Assembly: GCA_963809875.1 (NCBI GenBank)
Contig: CAWELC010000005.1
Span: 978,228 to 1,042,227 of the forward strand
Length of the DNA: 64,000 nucleotides
DNA from: JAFGAS01 sp963809875
GTDB taxonomy: Bacteria > Desulfobacterota > Zymogenia > Zymogenales > Zymogenaceae
Reading direction: 5' to 3'
In this document: piece by piece, positions 61,218-64,000 of the stretch
How positions within the stretch are numbered: position 1 is the stretch's first letter
Layout: each line of letters opens with the position of its first letter
The notes under the pieces: model-generated
The model's input: the letters and a program-made list of their open reading frames with translations, nothing else
Databases searched by the model: none
What the model was told of the DNA's origin: nothing
Made by a program: the position numbers and the translations under genes

Positions 61218-64000
61218 TTAAAAAGTAACATATTGGGACAGCCTTTGCAACACATTTTTCAGGTCGACTAAGAGCTCCGTCCCGCGCGCACTTTCCGGGC
61301 GATAACGGAGAGTCCCATCCGGGGAGAGAGCGTAATGATGGGGGTTTTCCTTGACGAGCCCGACGATGCCCTCCGTGTCGATGCGCGCCTCGGGGAAGAA
61401 TGACAGCGCCACCACGCCCTTCTGGTATTTGATGGCGGTCACCCACGACTTTCGCGCTGCCAGCTTGAGCTCAATAAGCCCGGTGAGATTGCGTGTCTCC
61501 GGTGGCGGTGGCCCGAATCTGTCGGCGATCTCTGCGGTAATTTCGTTTAGGTGGGCCGCGCTCTTCATCCCGATGAGTCGCCGGTAGAGGCTCAGGCGTA
61601 TATCAGAGTCCGGAATATAGTCTGAAGGGATATAGGCCGACAGCGGGATCTGAATGTCCGGGTCGATCTCGATGGGCGCGGCCCGGCCCTTGATCACCAT
61701 GAGCGCTTCCTCGACCATCTCTTTATACATCTCATAACCGACCGCGTTGATGTGTCCCGACTGGTCGGAGCCAAGCAGGTTTCCCGCGCCGCGGATTTCA
61801 AGGTCATACTCTGCAATCTTGATGCCTGAGCCGAGATCGGAGAATTCACTGATCACCGAAAGGCGTTTTCGGGCATCGGGGGTCAGGGCAAGTGAACTCG
61901 GAACAAGGAAATAGGCGTATGCCCGCACCGACGAGCGGCCGACCCGTCCACGGATTTGGTAGAGCTGGGCCAGCCCGAACGTATCGGCGCGATTGACTAT
62001 GATCGTGTTGGCCGAGGGGATGTCAAGACCCGATTCGATGATCGCGGTCGAAAGGAGGAGGTCGATTCTCTTGTCTATGAAGCCGAGCATCACCCGTTCG
62101 AGCTCATGTTCGTCCATCTGTCCGTGCGCCGAGCCGATCCGCACCTCGGGGACAAGCCGCTCGAGGTACTTCTTCATGGCGGGCATGCTCCTGATTCGGT
62201 TGTGCACGAAGAAGACTTGGCCGCCGCGAGAGATCTCCCGTGTGATGGATTCCTTGATTACCTCCGGATCGAATTCCGAGATGTAGGTCTTGACCGAGAG
62301 GCGGTTGGGTGGCGGCGTATTGATAATCGAGATATCGCGAATCCCCATGATCGACATCGAGAGGGTCCGTGGAATCGGGGTCGCGGTCATGGTCAGGACA
62401 TCAACCTGCGTTCTCATCTTTTTGATCTTTTCCTTGTGAGATACGCCGAATCGGTGCTCTTCGTCGACGATCAGAAGGCCAAGGTCGGAAAACGCTACGT
62501 CCTTGCTGATGAGCCGGTGGGTGCCGATGACGATATCCACCGTTCCTCGTGCAAGTCCCTCGAGGACTTCTTTCTGTTCCTTCTTTGAGAGAAACCGGGA
62601 CAACATTCGGACTTCGACGGGCCGGTCGGCAAACCGCTCTTTGAAGGTGTTGAAATGTTGTTCCGCGAGGATCGTCGTAGGCACCACGAGCGCCACCTGT
62701 TTGCCTTCTATGACGGCCAGGAAGGCCGCCCGCATCGCCACTTCCGTCTTCCCGTAGCCCACGTCGCCTGCAATCAGCCGATCCATCGGTGTGCTGCTCG
62801 TCATATCGGCGATGATATCCTTTACGGCGGAGAGTTGATCGGGCGTCTCCTCGAAGGCGAAGAGGGCCTCGAACTCCGCGAAGTCGGTCCCCGGCGGTGA
62901 AAACCGATGGCCCGGCAGAGCCTTGCGGGCGGCATAGAGTCGAGCGAGATCGAGGGCCATCGCGAGGATTTCGGCCTTCACCTTCTTCTTTGATCGTTCC
63001 CACGCGGGGCTCCCGAGCTTGTCCAGAGTGGGCGGGTGACCGTCCGATCCCCGATAACGGTGGATAAGCGATATCTTGTCGACCGGTACATATAATCGAT
63101 CGTTCCCATCGTATTCGAGGTGCACGAAATCTCCGGTGACCCCCATCACATTCAGATTGACCAGCCCGATATATTTCGCGATCCCGAAACGGGAGTGCGC
63201 CACGAAATCCCCGGGGGACAGCATATCGGCGCTATCGATTGCCTCCCCCATATCCGGTCTCTTGCTGCGCCTGATCTTCGTCTTTACACCGAAGATCTCT
63301 TCTTCCGTTATTATCGAGAGCCTCCGAGCGGGGTCCTCGAATCCTTCCCGAAGAGCCCCAACGATGAGGCCCGTACGGCTGCTCTTTTCAAGCCAAGGCC
63401 AGAAGGAGGCGTCCGCCGCTTCGATCTGGACTCCGTACGAGGAGAGGAGGGCTCGCATTCTGTCTCCCTGTGAAGCGGTCAGGCAGACGAGGGCGACGAG
63501 GCCCCCTTCTTCCTGCACCTCGGCGATCTTCTTGACCAGGGGGGTAAGGATAGTCTCGCCCCGACGATCCTTGCCGATCTTTGCGCGAAGCTCTTTGTGG
63601 TCGGTCGTGAGCGCCGGGATAAGGGTATCACCGGGGCGTGTCCGCAGCGGATTGATCTCGATTACCCTGTATTCTGACAGTGATGCTCTGATTTCGTCCG
63701 TATCGATAAAGGTAGATTCCGGCGAGGGTACGGGTTCTTTCCGTTCGACAGCCTTCAGGTAGAGCTCTCGGGCCGTGTCGGTATAGCGGTCGGCCTCTTC
63801 CCATACGAGATCCGGCTCTTCTATGAAGACGACGGCGTCGCGAGAGAGGTAGTCAAAGACCGTTTCCAGGCCGCCGTAGAAAGCAGTCGCCGACCAATGG
63901 CTGCCGGGTGGTATCCGATATCCCTCGATCTCTCCGATTGTCTCCCTGACGCGTTTGATAGGGGTATCCAGTTCGGCGCCCCGACGCCGGATCCAGCGGA
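61218..64000 (-). CDS. mfd: Transcription-repair coupling factor Mfd (partial, N-terminus outside window)
   Basis: The frame is open to the window edge, giving at least 927 residues of a protein usually near 1150. It frees stalled RNA polymerase and recruits the UvrABC excision system. Visible parts are the end of the UvrB-like region and the RNA-polymerase-interacting CarD-like domain (LSPGDFVAHSRFGIAKYIGL). The SF2 motor has Walker A AGDVGYGKTE, DEEH in VDEEHRFGV, TATPIPRTL and QIRGRVGRS, and the C-terminal autoinhibitory domain follows. An internal GTG at 63518 is not a real start because coding sequence continues upstream. It heads a run of three envelope chaperone genes. Confidence 0.95.
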   Translation of the reverse strand, partial: RWIRRRGAELDTPIKRVRETIGEIEGYRIPPGSHWSATAFYGGLETVFDYLSRDAVVFIEEPDLVWEEADRYTDTARELYLKAVERKEPVPSPESTFIDTDEIRASLSEYRVIEINPLRTRPGDTLIPALTTDHKELRAKIGKDRRGETILTPLVKKIAEVQEEGGLVALVCLTASQGDRMRALLSSYGVQIEAADASFWPWLEKSSRTGLIVGALREGFEDPARRLSIITEEEIFGVKTKIRRSKRPDMGEAIDSADMLSPGDFVAHSRFGIAKYIGLVNLNVMGVTGDFVHLEYDGNDRLYVPVDKISLIHRYRGSDGHPPTLDKLGSPAWERSKKKVKAEILAMALDLARLYAARKALPGHRFSPPGTDFAEFEALFAFEETPDQLSAVKDIIADMTSSTPMDRLIAGDVGYGKTEVAMRAAFLAVIEGKQVALVVPTTILAEQHFNTFKERFADRPVEVRMLSRFLSKKEQKEVLEGLARGTVDIVIGTHRLISKDVAFSDLGLLIVDEEHRFGVSHKEKIKKMRTQVDVLTMTATPIPRTLSMSIMGIRDISIINTPPPNRLSVKTYISEFDPEVIKESITREISRGGQVFFVHNRIRSMPAMKKYLERLVPEVRIGSAHGQMDEHELERVMLGFIDKRIDLLLSTAIIESGLDIPSANTIIVNRADTFGLAQLYQIRGRVGRSSVRAYAYFLVPSSLALTPDARKRLSVISEFSDLGSGIKIAEYDLEIRGAGNLLGSDQSGHINAVGYEMYKEMVEEALMVIKGRAAPIEIDPDIQIPLSAYIPSDYIPDSDIRLSLYRRLIGMKSAAHLNEITAEIADRFGPPPPETRNLTGLIELKLAARKSWVTAIKYQKGVVALSFFPEARIDTEGIVGLVKENPHHYALSPDGTLRYRPESARGTELLVDLKNVLQRLSQYVTF

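Noticed and set aside
1..64000. CRISPR arrays, rRNA genes, transposases, phage genes, toxin-antitoxin pairs
   Set aside because: I looked for repeat-spacer patterns, IS ends, integrase motifs and rRNA signatures and found none that could be supported.

Overview
The window reads as chromosome of a Gram-negative anaerobe of the Desulfobacterota (former Deltaproteobacteria) type. This is inference from gene content: multi-PAS sensor proteins with a recurrent Cys-x-x-Cys signature, an ADP-forming acyl-CoA synthetase fused to a GNAT domain, an mfd gene followed by three SurA/PpiC-type chaperones, a Kbp-like BON-LysM protein, and type IV minor pilins of the PilV/PilX/PilW type. Base composition is moderately GC-rich, with one clearly more AT-rich insert beside a tRNA gene.

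Layout. 265-6585 (minus) is a signalling operon: an anchored protein of unknown function, a PotD-like polyamine-binding lipoprotein, a Cache/triple-PAS histidine kinase translationally coupled to it, and an NtrC-type regulator. 7060-16888 (plus) is a sugar island: GH36 alpha-galactosidase, an MFS and two GPH transporters, a decayed glycosidase gene, and an isomerase / class II aldolase / PfkB-kinase set able to split a ketose phosphate. 17073-19751 is the acyl-CoA synthetase-GNAT fusion. 19876-23148 is an energy-coupling-factor transporter whose fused ATPase carries two frameshifts. 23252-29524 holds two multi-PAS proteins, one a degenerate histidine kinase and one with no recognisable output domain, on either side of a Kbp-like gene.

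29902-43200 is the most coherent system. A response-regulator diguanylate cyclase is followed by four pilin-like genes (FimT, PilV, PilX and a 1648-residue PilW carrying EF-hand loops and a lectin-like end), then a PATAN-REC-GAF protein with two MshEN-like motifs, then a receiver/HD-GYP phosphodiesterase. Synthesis, a candidate effector and breakdown of cyclic-di-GMP therefore surround one set of minor pilins. The cyclase has a long, foldable leader.

43701-44444 is a PlsC acyltransferase. 44528-46780 is a 2.25-kb insert next to tRNA-Thr(CGT). It is bounded by a 46-bp copy of the 3' part of the tRNA and carries a GH51 arabinofuranosidase, a small membrane protein and no integrase. 47077-52268 holds an unknown membrane protein, an MscS channel, a UroD-like protein, and an overlapping pair made of a geranylgeranyl-reductase-type flavoprotein and a cyclopropane-synthase-type methyltransferase. 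52426-52670 looks like an independent small transcript with a 24-codon ORF. An aldehyde dehydrogenase, an EamA exporter, PBP1A, three peptidyl-prolyl isomerases and a partial mfd complete the window.

Three reading-frame breaks (ECF ATPase twice, FimT once) could be genuine or could be indel errors in the assembly. They should be checked against reads before any gene is called dead.
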